DNA from: Candidatus Peribacteria bacterium RIFCSPHIGHO2_02_FULL_51_15
Lineage (GTDB): Bacteria; Patescibacteriota; Gracilibacteria; Peribacterales; Peribacteraceae
Direction: 5' to 3'
Length of the DNA: 40,561 nt
Assembly (NCBI GenBank): GCA_001788965.1
Contig: MFXU01000047.1
Coordinates: 1 to 40,561 of the forward strand
Positions 15,311-22,224 of the stretch are shown one piece after another (positions within the stretch are counted from its first letter, which is position 1; each line of letters starts with the position of its first letter). Below the pieces are notes generated by a model, which was not told the origin of the DNA, did not search any database, and was given only the letters and a program-made list of their open reading frames with translations. A program made the position numbers and the translations under genes.

Positions 15311-15412
15311 GCTACGATCCGCGGACTTATAAAGGCTGCTGCTGAACCTAAATTACTATTTTTTATGATTCCATTTTCACCGTTTTTCTGCTAGAATAAG
15401 AGCATAAAACCT

Positions 15413-15664
15413 ATGCAAATATCGCCCGAAAATTTGCCTGTCGCGCCGAACCTGGCAAATTCGCCATCCGTTGCTCCAGTCGTTTTCGCCACCCAGTCGG
15501 TGGGAAGAATTTTCAATTTTGTCGGAACCATCGCTCCCCCATTGCTTACTCTGGCCATCGCCGGTATGGGACTGAAGATTTTGACGGGAAAAAACCCGAA
15601 ATACTCGGAAAAAGCTGAATTCTCAATTCTCAATCATCAATTATCAATTTCATCTAAACTCTAA
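15413..15664 (+). CDS. Small single-helix protein of unknown function
   Basis: 83 residues. A Pro/Ala-rich N-terminus (SPENLPVAPNLANSPSVAPV) leads to one hydrophobic helix (FVGTIAPPLLTLAIAGMGLK, about 36-56), then a short basic tail. The last 15 or so residues (FSILNHQLSISSKL) translate a TCAATT-type word repeat, so the ancestral stop was probably upstream. TAGAAT at 15392-15397 lies 15 bases before the ATG. No relative is recognised. The size and composition suggest a small membrane protein; confidence that it is translated is moderate. Confidence 0.5.
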   Translation: MQISPENLPVAPNLANSPSVAPVVFATQSVGRIFNFVGTIAPPLLTLAIAGMGLKILTGKNPKYSEKAEFSILNHQLSISSKL

Positions 15665-15704
15665 AAGAAAAAAACCGTTAAAATCCAGTCAAGCCTCAAG
15701 CCAT

Positions 15705-15995
15705 ATGCCGACTTACGATTATAAATGCACAGTCTGTTTCGCCTCTTTTCGGAAGGTACTGCCTTTCGGAACGGACGAAATCCCGCAGTGTCCGAGGTGC
15801 GGAGGGGTGTCACAAAAAATCATCATTCCTCCCATGATCCACTTCAGGGGAAACGGTTTCTATAAGACCGACAGTTCCGTGAAAAAGGAGTCTAACCCCA
15901 ACCCCAACCCCAACCCCAACCCTAACCCTAACCCTAACCCTAACCCCAACCCAAGCCCCAACCCAAGCCCCAGCCCCGCTTCCGCCAAAACATGA
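15705..15995 (+). CDS. FmdB-type zinc-ribbon protein with long Asn-Pro tail
   Basis: 96 residues. The first 60 match the FmdB/CxxC putative regulatory zinc ribbon: MPTYDYKCTVCFASFRK ... IPQCPRCGGVSQKIIIPP. Members are small, zinc-binding and of unclear role. After residue 63 the protein becomes a low-complexity tail of NP, then SP repeats, encoded by tandem CCCCAA/CCCTAA hexamers at 15894-15975. The tail has no counterpart in the family as I know it. The gene overlaps the next by ATGA, so translation of the K+ channel gene is probably coupled to it. Confidence 0.85.
   Translation: MPTYDYKCTVCFASFRKVLPFGTDEIPQCPRCGGVSQKIIIPPMIHFRGNGFYKTDSSVKKESNPNPNPNPNPNPNPNPNPNPSPNPSPSPASAKT
15894..15975. 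repeat. Telomere-like hexamer array (CCCCAA/CCCTAA)n in coding sequence
   Basis: About a dozen hexamers, first AACCCC, then AACCCT, then AACCCA-AGCCCC variants, all in frame and encoding NP/SP. A four-copy version ends rplJ (4772-4797), and a degenerate one lies in pcrA (24232-24256). Confidence 0.85.
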
Positions 15996-16846
15996 AAAAA
16001 AACAGATCCAAAAAAATGACGGCGAATAATCCGTGGGTGACCAAGCTCACAGGACTTTCTTACCAGTCTCTCTTGTTTCTGTATGTGGGGTTGATCGTCG
16101 GTTTCGGCATGATTTATTATTTCCTTTCCACCTTTATCCCGGCCCACGGACCGGGGATCCCGCTGGGCGCGCCGGTTTGGTACCGATTTTTGGACAGTCT
16201 GTACTTTTCTACGATCACGGCAACGACCGTCGGTTACGGCGACATATCTCCTCACGGATTTTCGAAAGTCCTGGCGGGGCTGCAAAGCATTTCCGCCCTC
16301 TTCGTCTTCGCGATATTGGTATCGAAACCCATCTCCCAGAAGCAGGAGACCGCGCTTTTTGAGATGCATCAGCTGACCTTCGACGATGTTTTCACCTCGG
16401 TTCGCGAAGGTTTTTTCATAATGCGCAAAGACTTCGATGACCTGATAGTGGAAGCCCGACACCATAAAACTCTGAAACCGACTTCCTGGGAAAACCTGCT
16501 GACCGCTTACCGGCAGGGCGAAGTGCTGTTCGAGGAAATCCCGAAGTTTTACGACACCGAGAAACAGCTCTATGTCATCGATATCCACCGGGAGCAGCTG
16601 CTGATCGAATCGGTCCAGAGGACGCTCGAGCGGCTGGCATCGCTCCTGAAAACTTTCGATGAACATGAAATCGGATGGCGTGCTGACGAAAAACACACCA
16701 AGCGGTTCGACGAATTCCTCACTCTGGCGGAGAAAACCAAAAAATACTGGCACTCCCAATCCTTGAACCGGGAACGGGAAGAATTCACCGAACTGGAAAA
16801 GATCTTCACTGAAATCATCGGGTTGAGGCAGAGCGCAACTTCGTAA
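15992..16846 (+). CDS. Two-helix potassium channel protein
   Basis: 284 residues. The first half is a 2TM ion channel: a helix at about 28-52 (LLFLYVGLIVGFGMIYYFLS), a pore loop with the selectivity filter TTVGYGDIS near residue 80, and a second helix (LAGLQSISALFVFAILV, about 90-107). The remaining 175 residues are cytoplasmic, helical and charged, with no RCK-type Rossmann motif, so gating is probably not by a standard nucleotide-binding domain. ATGA overlap with the preceding zinc-ribbon gene implies co-translation. Specificity for K+ is inferred from the TVGYGD filter. Confidence 0.9.
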   Translation: MKKNRSKKMTANNPWVTKLTGLSYQSLLFLYVGLIVGFGMIYYFLSTFIPAHGPGIPLGAPVWYRFLDSLYFSTITATTVGYGDISPHGFSKVLAGLQSISALFVFAILVSKPISQKQETALFEMHQLTFDDVFTSVREGFFIMRKDFDDLIVEARHHKTLKPTSWENLLTAYRQGEVLFEEIPKFYDTEKQLYVIDIHREQLLIESVQRTLERLASLLKTFDEHEIGWRADEKHTKRFDEFLTLAEKTKKYWHSQSLNREREEFTELEKIFTEIIGLRQSATS

Positions 16847-16883
16847 AGGGAATCAATAACCAACCTGCTCAGATAATCTAGAA

Positions 16884-17152
16884 CACCGCGGCCACGGAGG
16901 GCCGCTACTGATGGAGTCTGTTATTTTTTTGCACTCAGCAGCACCCCTCCGTGGGTGCGTCGGTTCAATAAAATGGCTCTGGAAGCCGATTAAAATGTTA
17001 ACACTAATTAATAGGAGCAGGTCTCCGACCTGCGTACGCGGCTCAAGAGAGCCGTTCCTATTCTTGGAGCTCCTATTCATAAAAACCTTCGCGTTAGCGA
17101 TTAGCGGGGAGCTTTTTTCTCCCCGCTATCCGCTCATCGCTTATCGCTATCT
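16884..17152. repeat. Repeat-filled gap between the channel gene and pnp
   Basis: No gene seen. It holds an inverted pair of GCTGCTGA-family hairpins (16889-16914 plus, 16930-16957 minus), GGAGCAGGTCTCCGACCTGC (about 17018-17037), an ACGCGGCTC ... GAGCCG hairpin (about 17036-17056), CGGGGAG ... CTCCCCG with a T-rich loop (about 17106-17126), and GCTCATCGCTTATCGC words running into the pnp stop. The CTCCCCGC hairpin may terminate transcription. Confidence 0.6.
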
Positions 17153-19390
17153 CCTAAATCCGCCTCTGCCTCCCCCTCCCGGTCTGCCTCCTCCCCTCGG
17201 TCCGCCCATTCGCGGGGGCGGCGGTATCCAGCCGGCGGGAGGAGCAGTCATTTGCTTGAGCGAAAAGCGCGTCTTACCCTCGAGCGCATCGAATTCCACG
17301 CACTTGGCCTGGATGACATCTCCAACCTTCAATATGTCTTCGACCTTTTCGGTCCTGGCCCATTGCAGCTCCGAAATGTGGATCATGGCGTCCTTGCCGT
17401 GGCCGAATTCCACTATCGCTCCGACTCCGTCGATGATTCGCGCCACTTTGGCGTCGTAAATCTTCCCGACTTCCGGTTTCTCCACTATGCCGAGAACCCA
17501 TTCTTTGGCTTTCTGCATCGCTTCGCCGTTTACCGAAGTTATGAAGATCAAGCCGCTGTCCTCGATATCGATCTCGACTCCGAGATCCTTGGTGATCTTT
17601 TGGATCGTTTCGCCGCCCTTGCCGATCACCAGCCGGATATCATCCGGATTTATCTGAATCGTCTCGATCCTGGGCGCGTACGGGCTCATCTCTTTCCGCG
17701 GTTCGGCTATCTCCTTCAGCATCGTTTCCAGTATCTGTGCGCGGCCGACTCTGGATCTCTCCAACGCTTCGGCAAAAACATGATCGGGGAGCCCCTTGAT
17801 CTTGACATCCATCTGGATAGCGGTGATGCCCTTCGCCGTGCCGGCGACTTTGAAATCCATGTCGCCGCCGAAGTCCTCCTCGTCCTGAAGATCAGAGAGG
17901 ATGACGTACTTGTCTTTGGATTCATCGGAAATCAAGCCGAGTGCTATGCCGGATACCGGCGCGGTTATCGGCACACCGGCCGCCATCAGCGCAAGCGTTG
18001 AACCGCAGGTCGCTGCCATCGAAGAGGAACCGTTTGACTCCAGAATTTCCGTAACGACTCGGATGGTGTACGGGAAACTTTCGAGCGGCGGAAGCGCCGG
18101 CTCCAGCGCGCGCTGCGCCAGACTCCCGTGGCCGATCTCGCGGTTGCCGACAAAGAGACGATTACTGGTCTCCCCGACCGAGAACGGCGGGAAATTGTAG
18201 TGATGCATGTACCGGAGCTCTTCTTCACCCTCCATGCCCTCGATCAGCTGCCGGTCACCGGGTGCGCCGAAAGTACAGGTAGTGAGCCCCTGAGTTTCGC
18301 CGCGCTGGAACAAAGCCGAGCCGTGGACCCGCTTGGGCAGAATGTCCACCTGGCAGGTTATCGGCCGTATCTCATCTATTTTCCGGCTACTCATGCGGAT
18401 ACCTTTTTCCAATATCAACCGCCGGACTTCGCCTTTTATGATCTTGTCGACCATTTCGGGAGCCTTCTTGTAGAGCGTGATCAAGTCCTCATTTTCGCCT
18501 GCCGGACCGCCTGCGGTGAGCGAAGCCGAACCGTGAATGGCTTCCAGTTTTTCGGCCGCCTGGTCCATGAGACTGGTGAAAATCCTGCGGCGCGCTGACT
18601 TGGCCATGGGTTCGGTGATCGCTTTGGTGGCGATGGGCAGCACCCAGTCGGTCAACATTTTCATATCCTCTTTTGACGGCTCAAATGCTGGTTCGATTTC
18701 AAATTTCTTCTTGCCGATTTCCTTTTGAATATCAGCAAAGAACCGGGCGATTTTCTGCGCCCATTTTTTGCCGAACTCGATCGCCTTTAGGATCTCCGGC
18801 TCCGGGATCTGATTCGCCCCTGCCTCGATCATCACCACCCGCTCAAGCGAAGCAGTCACGAACATGTCGAGATCGCTCTTCTTGCGGGCTTCAACCGTCG
18901 GATTCAAAACCAGCTCCCCGCCGATGAGGCCGACTCGCACGGTTCCGAGTGGGCCGCCTGCTGGACAGTCCGACAGGGCTACAGCCAGATTCGCCGCATT
19001 CGCGGAAGTAATGTCGTGTTCGTGTTCGAAGTCGTAACTCAAGACCGTCGCGAAAACCTGTATGTCGTTTCGGATGTGTTTTGGGAACATCGGCCGAAGT
19101 CCGCGATCGATGACGCGCCCGAGTAATACATACGGATCGGCCGGTCGTCCTTCGCGCTTTCTGAAACGGCTGCCGGCGATCTTCCCTCCAGCGTAAAACT
19201 TTTCCTGATAAACGACCTGCAGCGGCAGGAAATCCACGCCTTCGCGAGCTTTCAGGCTTACGGTGCAGTTGCCAAGCGATACCGTATCGCCCATCTGGCA
19301 GACGACCGACGCGTTGGCCTGAGTCGCCAGTCCGCCGGTTTTTATAATAAGCGGCTCGTTTCCGAGTACCAACGAATATTCTTTTTGCAT
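17147..19390 (-). CDS. pnp: Polynucleotide phosphorylase
   Basis: 747-residue 3'-5' phosphorolytic exoribonuclease of mRNA decay. Two RNase PH domains flank an all-helical linker: the first with REGVDFLPLQVVYQEKFYAG and KREGRPADPYVLLGRVIDRG, the second with RRIDEIRP-like RKIDEIRPITCQV, HGSALFQRGETQGLTT and DFKVAGTAKGITAIQMD. A KH domain (IETIQINPDDIRLVIGKGG) and an S1 domain (GKIYDAKVARIIDGVGAIVE) follow. It ends in a Gly/Arg-rich tail (GGGRPGGGGRGGFRR) that could bind RNA. A short segment SASLTAGGPAGENED in the helical linker may be repeat-derived. Order rpsO then pnp on one strand matches the classical operon, here interrupted by repeats. Confidence 0.96.
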   Translation of the reverse strand: MQKEYSLVLGNEPLIIKTGGLATQANASVVCQMGDTVSLGNCTVSLKAREGVDFLPLQVVYQEKFYAGGKIAGSRFRKREGRPADPYVLLGRVIDRGLRPMFPKHIRNDIQVFATVLSYDFEHEHDITSANAANLAVALSDCPAGGPLGTVRVGLIGGELVLNPTVEARKKSDLDMFVTASLERVVMIEAGANQIPEPEILKAIEFGKKWAQKIARFFADIQKEIGKKKFEIEPAFEPSKEDMKMLTDWVLPIATKAITEPMAKSARRRIFTSLMDQAAEKLEAIHGSASLTAGGPAGENEDLITLYKKAPEMVDKIIKGEVRRLILEKGIRMSSRKIDEIRPITCQVDILPKRVHGSALFQRGETQGLTTCTFGAPGDRQLIEGMEGEEELRYMHHYNFPPFSVGETSNRLFVGNREIGHGSLAQRALEPALPPLESFPYTIRVVTEILESNGSSSMAATCGSTLALMAAGVPITAPVSGIALGLISDESKDKYVILSDLQDEEDFGGDMDFKVAGTAKGITAIQMDVKIKGLPDHVFAEALERSRVGRAQILETMLKEIAEPRKEMSPYAPRIETIQINPDDIRLVIGKGGETIQKITKDLGVEIDIEDSGLIFITSVNGEAMQKAKEWVLGIVEKPEVGKIYDAKVARIIDGVGAIVEFGHGKDAMIHISELQWARTEKVEDILKVGDVIQAKCVEFDALEGKTRFSLKQMTAPPAGWIPPPPRMGGPRGGGRPGGGGRGGFRR

Positions 19391-19431
19391 AGAAATTATG
19401 GGAAGCGGATATACGCCCTTCCCCTTTTAAA

Positions 19432-19541
19432 GGATTTTTGCTTTGAGTGGACTTACATATGAAGGTCTGGTGGCAATTGGCTATTAGCTAACTGCCAACT
19501 GCCAGCGCCGCAGGCGCTCGTACGTAAATCCACAAAAATCC
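19432..19541 (-). promoter_or_regulatory. Long stem-loop in the pnp 5' region
   Basis: GGATTTTTG (19432-19440) plus GTGGACTTAC (19447-19456) pair with GTAAATCCAC (19524-19533) plus AAAAATCC (19534-19541), leaving a 6-base bulge. An inner hairpin AGCGCC/GGCGCT sits at 19504-19518. It lies 40-150 bases upstream of the pnp start. In E. coli a comparable pnp leader stem is cut by RNase III for autoregulation; the same role here is inference. Confidence 0.5.
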
Positions 19542-19618
19542 GGTGATAAAGGAAAGAGCGTGGATCCATCATATACCGCCCCTGACGTTTTTTCCAGTTT
19601 TATGTGATAGGCGATGAT

Positions 19619-19925
19619 AAATTGCTAAATGGCTAAATTGCTACGCCCATTCAATCAACTCAGGTCGACCTTATTCAGCCACAATCCCCAATGTCATCAT
19701 GGGCGACCTGATACCACTTCGCGTTTAAAACGTTCTTAATCAGACGCGCTGGCGGTATGGAGTTCTTGGCTTGAGTAAACGCTACGCGGTACGAGATGAT
19801 GCCGTTACGAATGACCGATTAGTTATGTTTTAAATGCAAAATGGTATGAGCTTGTCGAAGGTCGCAAGCGAAACGCACGTTCTTGCTTGCAAACAATTTA
19901 GCAATTTAACAATTTAGCAATCTGT
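19619..19925. repeat. TTAGCAAT-word inverted repeat split by a 137-bp element
   Basis: AAATTGCTAAATGGCTAAATTGC (about 19620-19642, in part) faces CAATTTAGCAATTTAACAATTTAGC (about 19890-19920). The inner region also holds CAGGTCG ... CGACCTG (about 19662-19710). Copy 3 of the 137-bp element lies inside the loop. Confidence 0.65.
19711..19847 (+). mobile_element. 137-bp inverted-repeat element, copy 3
   Basis: Identical over 137 bases to copies 1 and 2, between rpsO and pnp. Flanks are GACCTG on the left and GAGCTTG on the right; no target-site duplication is obvious. Confidence 0.88.
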
Positions 19926-19940
19926 TCCGAAGTCCAAAAA

Positions 19941-20210
19941 TTACTTCTTCAAATCTAACGCATCAATAACCTTCTGGTATTCATCCGTCTTGTTCATCCG
20001 AAGATAGGACAGTAGCTTCCGGCGGCGCGAAACCTTGGCGATTAGCCCTCGTCTGGCTGAATTGTCCTTTTTGTGATCTCTGAGGTGTTTGGTCACCTGA
20101 TCTATCTCCTTCGTGAGGATCGCAACCTGGACCGACGGGGAGCCTGTGTCGCCGTCATGCAGACGATGCTTGGTGATGATTTTCTTTTTCGAGGCGCGCT
20201 TCAGAGCCAT
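19941..20210 (-). CDS. rpsO: 30S ribosomal protein S15
   Basis: 89-residue S15, a primary 16S rRNA binder of the platform. It shows HRLHDGDTGSPSVQVAILT, the signature HLRDHKKDNSARRGL and the C-terminal RRRKLLSYLRMNKTDEYQKV. The length is typical. Start 20210 (MALKRASKKK) is chosen over 20246 because the family begins at this point. It lies upstream of pnp on the same strand, 550 bases apart with a 137-bp element between them, so co-transcription is uncertain. Confidence 0.97.
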   Translation of the reverse strand: MALKRASKKKIITKHRLHDGDTGSPSVQVAILTKEIDQVTKHLRDHKKDNSARRGLIAKVSRRRKLLSYLRMNKTDEYQKVIDALDLKK

Positions 20211-20351
20211 AAAAATGGGGGTTAATTTCCCGAAGTGTAAAATCACAAACCTTCTTCGGGCCTTCTCCAGCGGATATCCGACAGGAAAAAGTGCGATAGC
20301 GGGCTTAGACTAGCGGGACTTTGTCCAAAGTCAAGAAGCTGGACACGATAA

Positions 20352-20462
20352 AGAAACCGAAGAAACCGACGAGTCCGAAGAAACCGAAGAAAAAAACCGG
20401 TTCATGACCTTCTGTTGCACTCCTCGGGTTCCTCGGTTTCCTCGGTTTCGTCGGTTTCCTCC
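20352..20462. repeat. Inverted word repeat (GAAACCGAAGAAACC / GGTTTCCTCGGTTTC)
   Basis: Tandem GAAACCGAA/GACGAGTCC words at 20352-20400 are mirrored by CCTCGGTTTCCTCGG words at 20421-20461. It fills the gap between the divergent rpsO and rmuC-like genes. Confidence 0.75.
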
Positions 20463-20469
20463 CAAAATA

Positions 20470-20498
20470 GTGGACAATCGTCCACCCTGTGCTAGTAT
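20470..20498 (+). promoter_or_regulatory. LexA-type operator over the rmuC-like promoter
   Basis: GTGGAC-AATC-GTCCAC (20470-20485) is a perfect 6-4-6 palindrome. TGGACA inside it (20471-20476) is a 5/6 match to a -35 box; 16 bases later TAGTAT (20493-20498) serves as -10. Bound repressor would cover the -35. The operator matches the one at lexA (10321-10336) in 11 of 12 arm positions. Confidence 0.7.
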
Positions 20499-20505
20499 GG
20501 CCATT

Positions 20506-21681
20506 ATGGAAACTGCTTTGATCGTTATAGGCTTACTGATTGTCGCCGGAATTGGCGTTAACATAGCTCTTCAACTTAGAACACCCCCACCCCCAACCGG
20601 TTCCAGAGACTTGAGTCTAGATTTGGCCAAAACTGAAAAAGAGCTTGAATCCGAGAAAGCGGAAAAGAACAAACTGGCCGGTATGAATAAGCAGCTTTTC
20701 GCCGAAATACAACAAATTAAAGGGGACTTGAAAGCAACAGAAAAAGAACGTGACAGTCTCCAAGCTCGCGTGACCAAATTCGAGACCAATAAGGAACATC
20801 AAGAAAAGGAGAATAAAGAAATGATTCTAAACCAGGCAAATGCCCTAAAGGCTTTGGACGAAGAGCGACAGAGAGTAACCAAAGAGGATCAGGATCGGCA
20901 AAGGCTGCGAGAAGAAGAACGTGATCGGATTTGGGGCGAGCATGAAAACGATGTCATTTCGGCACTGCTCGATCTTTGCAAGCTTCCACAGTTTCAGTTC
21001 ACCTGCTACACAAACAAAACTCTACCAGATGAATTCGACGGCAGTCTCAAGCCCGATTTTTTAATCGAATTTCTGGATCAATACGTTATTTTCGACGCCA
21101 AAGCGTCTAAAGCGCAGAGTTTGCAAACCTACATCGACGACGCTGTGAGAAAAACAGCGGACAAAGTCCGGAAAAACAAGAATATTTATCCTCACGTTTT
21201 CTTAGTCGTACCGAGCCAGGCAATATCGGAGCTGAAGAAAGTGATTTATCCAAAAGATGAATTGATATTTTACGTGATTTCCCGGGAGGCATTAGCTCCG
21301 ATTCTTGCTTCACTCAAAAGGATTTCTACTTATGAATTGGCTGAGCAACTGGATCCCCAAAAGCGCGAAAATATCATCAATATGATTGCCGAACTGGTGA
21401 CCCATATCAGTTACCGGAATGCTCACGAACTGATCCTTACCCGGATGGGAGCGGATACAGTTGAACGCATCCAGCACATCGATCCCGATTTGGCGGAGGA
21501 GATTGATCAGAAACAATCTGAGAAAAAGATGACCCAGTTGACGATGTCAGAAATAAAACGCTTGGCCTCCAGCGTTTCCGAGCAAAAAAATGCCGCTTCA
21601 CAGTTGGCTTCGCCGAAAGCTGCGGTAAAAAAACCGTTTATCCAAAGCGCTGAAACAGTCATTGCTGGAAAAATGCTTTGA
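20506..21681 (+). CDS. rmuC: RmuC-like membrane-anchored nuclease-fold protein
   Basis: 391 residues. One N-terminal transmembrane helix (TALIVIGLLIVAGIGVNIAL), a long coiled coil (about residues 40-145, rich in Glu, Lys and Gln), then an RmuC-type domain of restriction-nuclease fold: KPDFLIEFLDQYVIFDAKAS, matching the PD-x(n)-DxK core, and later DDAVRKTADKVRK and YPHVFLVVPS. RmuC limits DNA rearrangement at inverted repeats in E. coli, which is notable in a genome full of inverted repeats. Start 20506 is chosen over ATG 20497 because the -10 at 20493-20498 would place transcription at 20505-20506, making the mRNA leaderless. The promoter carries a LexA-type operator. Confidence 0.8.
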   Translation: METALIVIGLLIVAGIGVNIALQLRTPPPPTGSRDLSLDLAKTEKELESEKAEKNKLAGMNKQLFAEIQQIKGDLKATEKERDSLQARVTKFETNKEHQEKENKEMILNQANALKALDEERQRVTKEDQDRQRLREEERDRIWGEHENDVISALLDLCKLPQFQFTCYTNKTLPDEFDGSLKPDFLIEFLDQYVIFDAKASKAQSLQTYIDDAVRKTADKVRKNKNIYPHVFLVVPSQAISELKKVIYPKDELIFYVISREALAPILASLKRISTYELAEQLDPQKRENIINMIAELVTHISYRNAHELILTRMGADTVERIQHIDPDLAEEIDQKQSEKKMTQLTMSEIKRLASSVSEQKNAASQLASPKAAVKKPFIQSAETVIAGKML

Positions 21682-21705
21682 CAGAATTCCGGTAGGGACT
21701 AAAGT
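21678..21705 (+). promoter_or_regulatory. Promoter of the attenuator transcript
   Basis: TTGACA (21678-21683) overlaps the rmuC stop codon. After 16 bases, TAAAGT (21700-21705) is a fair -10. Predicted start near 21712, just ahead of the leader peptide. Confidence 0.6.
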
Positions 21706-21724
21706 TTGATTAGTGTTGTTTCAA

Positions 21725-21778
21725 ATGTCTCAATTGAATACGCTCATCAGCCTCGTCCTCGTAGTCGTCGTTCCTTAG
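21725..21778 (+). CDS. Leu/Val/Ile-rich leader peptide
   Basis: 17-residue peptide MSQLNTLISLVLVVVVP. Ten residues are Leu, Ile or Val, with four consecutive Val codons just before the stop. It resembles the IlvL-type peptides of branched-chain amino acid operons (ISLVVISVVVIIIPP in enteric bacteria). It begins about 13 bases after the predicted transcript start and ends six bases before the antiterminator strand. A ribosome stalled at the Leu/Val codons for lack of charged tRNA would favour read-through. Confidence 0.65.
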   Translation: MSQLNTLISLVLVVVVP

Positions 21779-21783
21779 GAACC

Positions 21784-21832
21784 GCGCGAGCCGTGCTGAA
21801 ATAAACCCACCTCGCGCCAAGCGGGGTTTTTT
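21784..21832 (+). promoter_or_regulatory. Transcription attenuator with competing hairpins
   Basis: GCGCGAG (21784-21790) can pair perfectly with CTCGCGC (21811-21817), forming an antiterminator. The overlapping ACCTCGC (21809-21815) can instead pair with GCGGGGT (21821-21827) and six T follow, an intrinsic terminator. The two share 21811-21815 and exclude each other. CTCG in the peptide-coding region can pair with CGAG of the antiterminator strand, giving the protector state. This is the full layout of a ribosome-mediated attenuator. Confidence 0.7.
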
Positions 21833-21853
21833 GTTTTTATTCCCATCAATACA

Positions 21854-22081
21854 ATGCCAAAATTCTCGGAAACACCACCGATGACCATCGTCCAATCCGA
21901 AGGCAATGGTTACGAGTTCTGGCACGGATCGGGGCGTATCACCGTGCGTAATTGCAATAATATCTTTCGAATGACCAGTGTGCTTGTCCGCAATATTCAG
22001 CCGGATGCCGATGTCGATAAGATAATTGAAGCGATGGGCAAAAAGGTTACTTCTGCAATTAAAAACGGATCGGATAAATAA
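21854..22081 (+). CDS. Unknown 75-residue protein behind the attenuator
   Basis: Not recognised. The sequence begins MPKFSETPPMTIVQSEGNGYEFWHG and includes SGRITVRNCNNIFRMTSVLVRNIQPDADVDKII in two parts, ending in a basic helix (MGKKVTSAIKNGSDK). It is soluble, with a probable beta-rich first half and a C-terminal helix. It starts 22 bases after the attenuator T run, so it is the only candidate for control by the Leu/Val leader peptide. Nothing in it suggests amino acid synthesis or transport. A second start at residue 10 (MTIVQSEG) is possible. Confidence 0.6.
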   Translation: MPKFSETPPMTIVQSEGNGYEFWHGSGRITVRNCNNIFRMTSVLVRNIQPDADVDKIIEAMGKKVTSAIKNGSDK

Positions 22082-22103
22082 AATCTTCGATAAACGCGCT
22101 TTC

Positions 22104-22146
22104 GCATGGGCGCAACGCCCATGCCCCCACGGCCGGGACGGCCGTG
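22104..22146. repeat. Two GC-rich palindromes
   Basis: GCATGGGCG-CAA-CGCCCATGC (22104-22124) and CACGGCC-GGGAC-GGCCGTG (22128-22146), adjacent perfect hairpins after the unknown gene. They may help terminate transcription, though no T run follows. Confidence 0.65.
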
Positions 22147-22224
22147 CCACATCGTAATCAGAAATTTTACTTGTCTTGATTCTTGATTCCTGGTTCTCAT
22201 ATGAAGCGCTAAGATCAATCGCCA

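Noticed and set aside
15894-15975. Telomere or eukaryotic contamination suggested by CCCTAA repeats
   Set aside because: The array is in frame inside a bacterial gene with normal bacterial neighbours on both sides.
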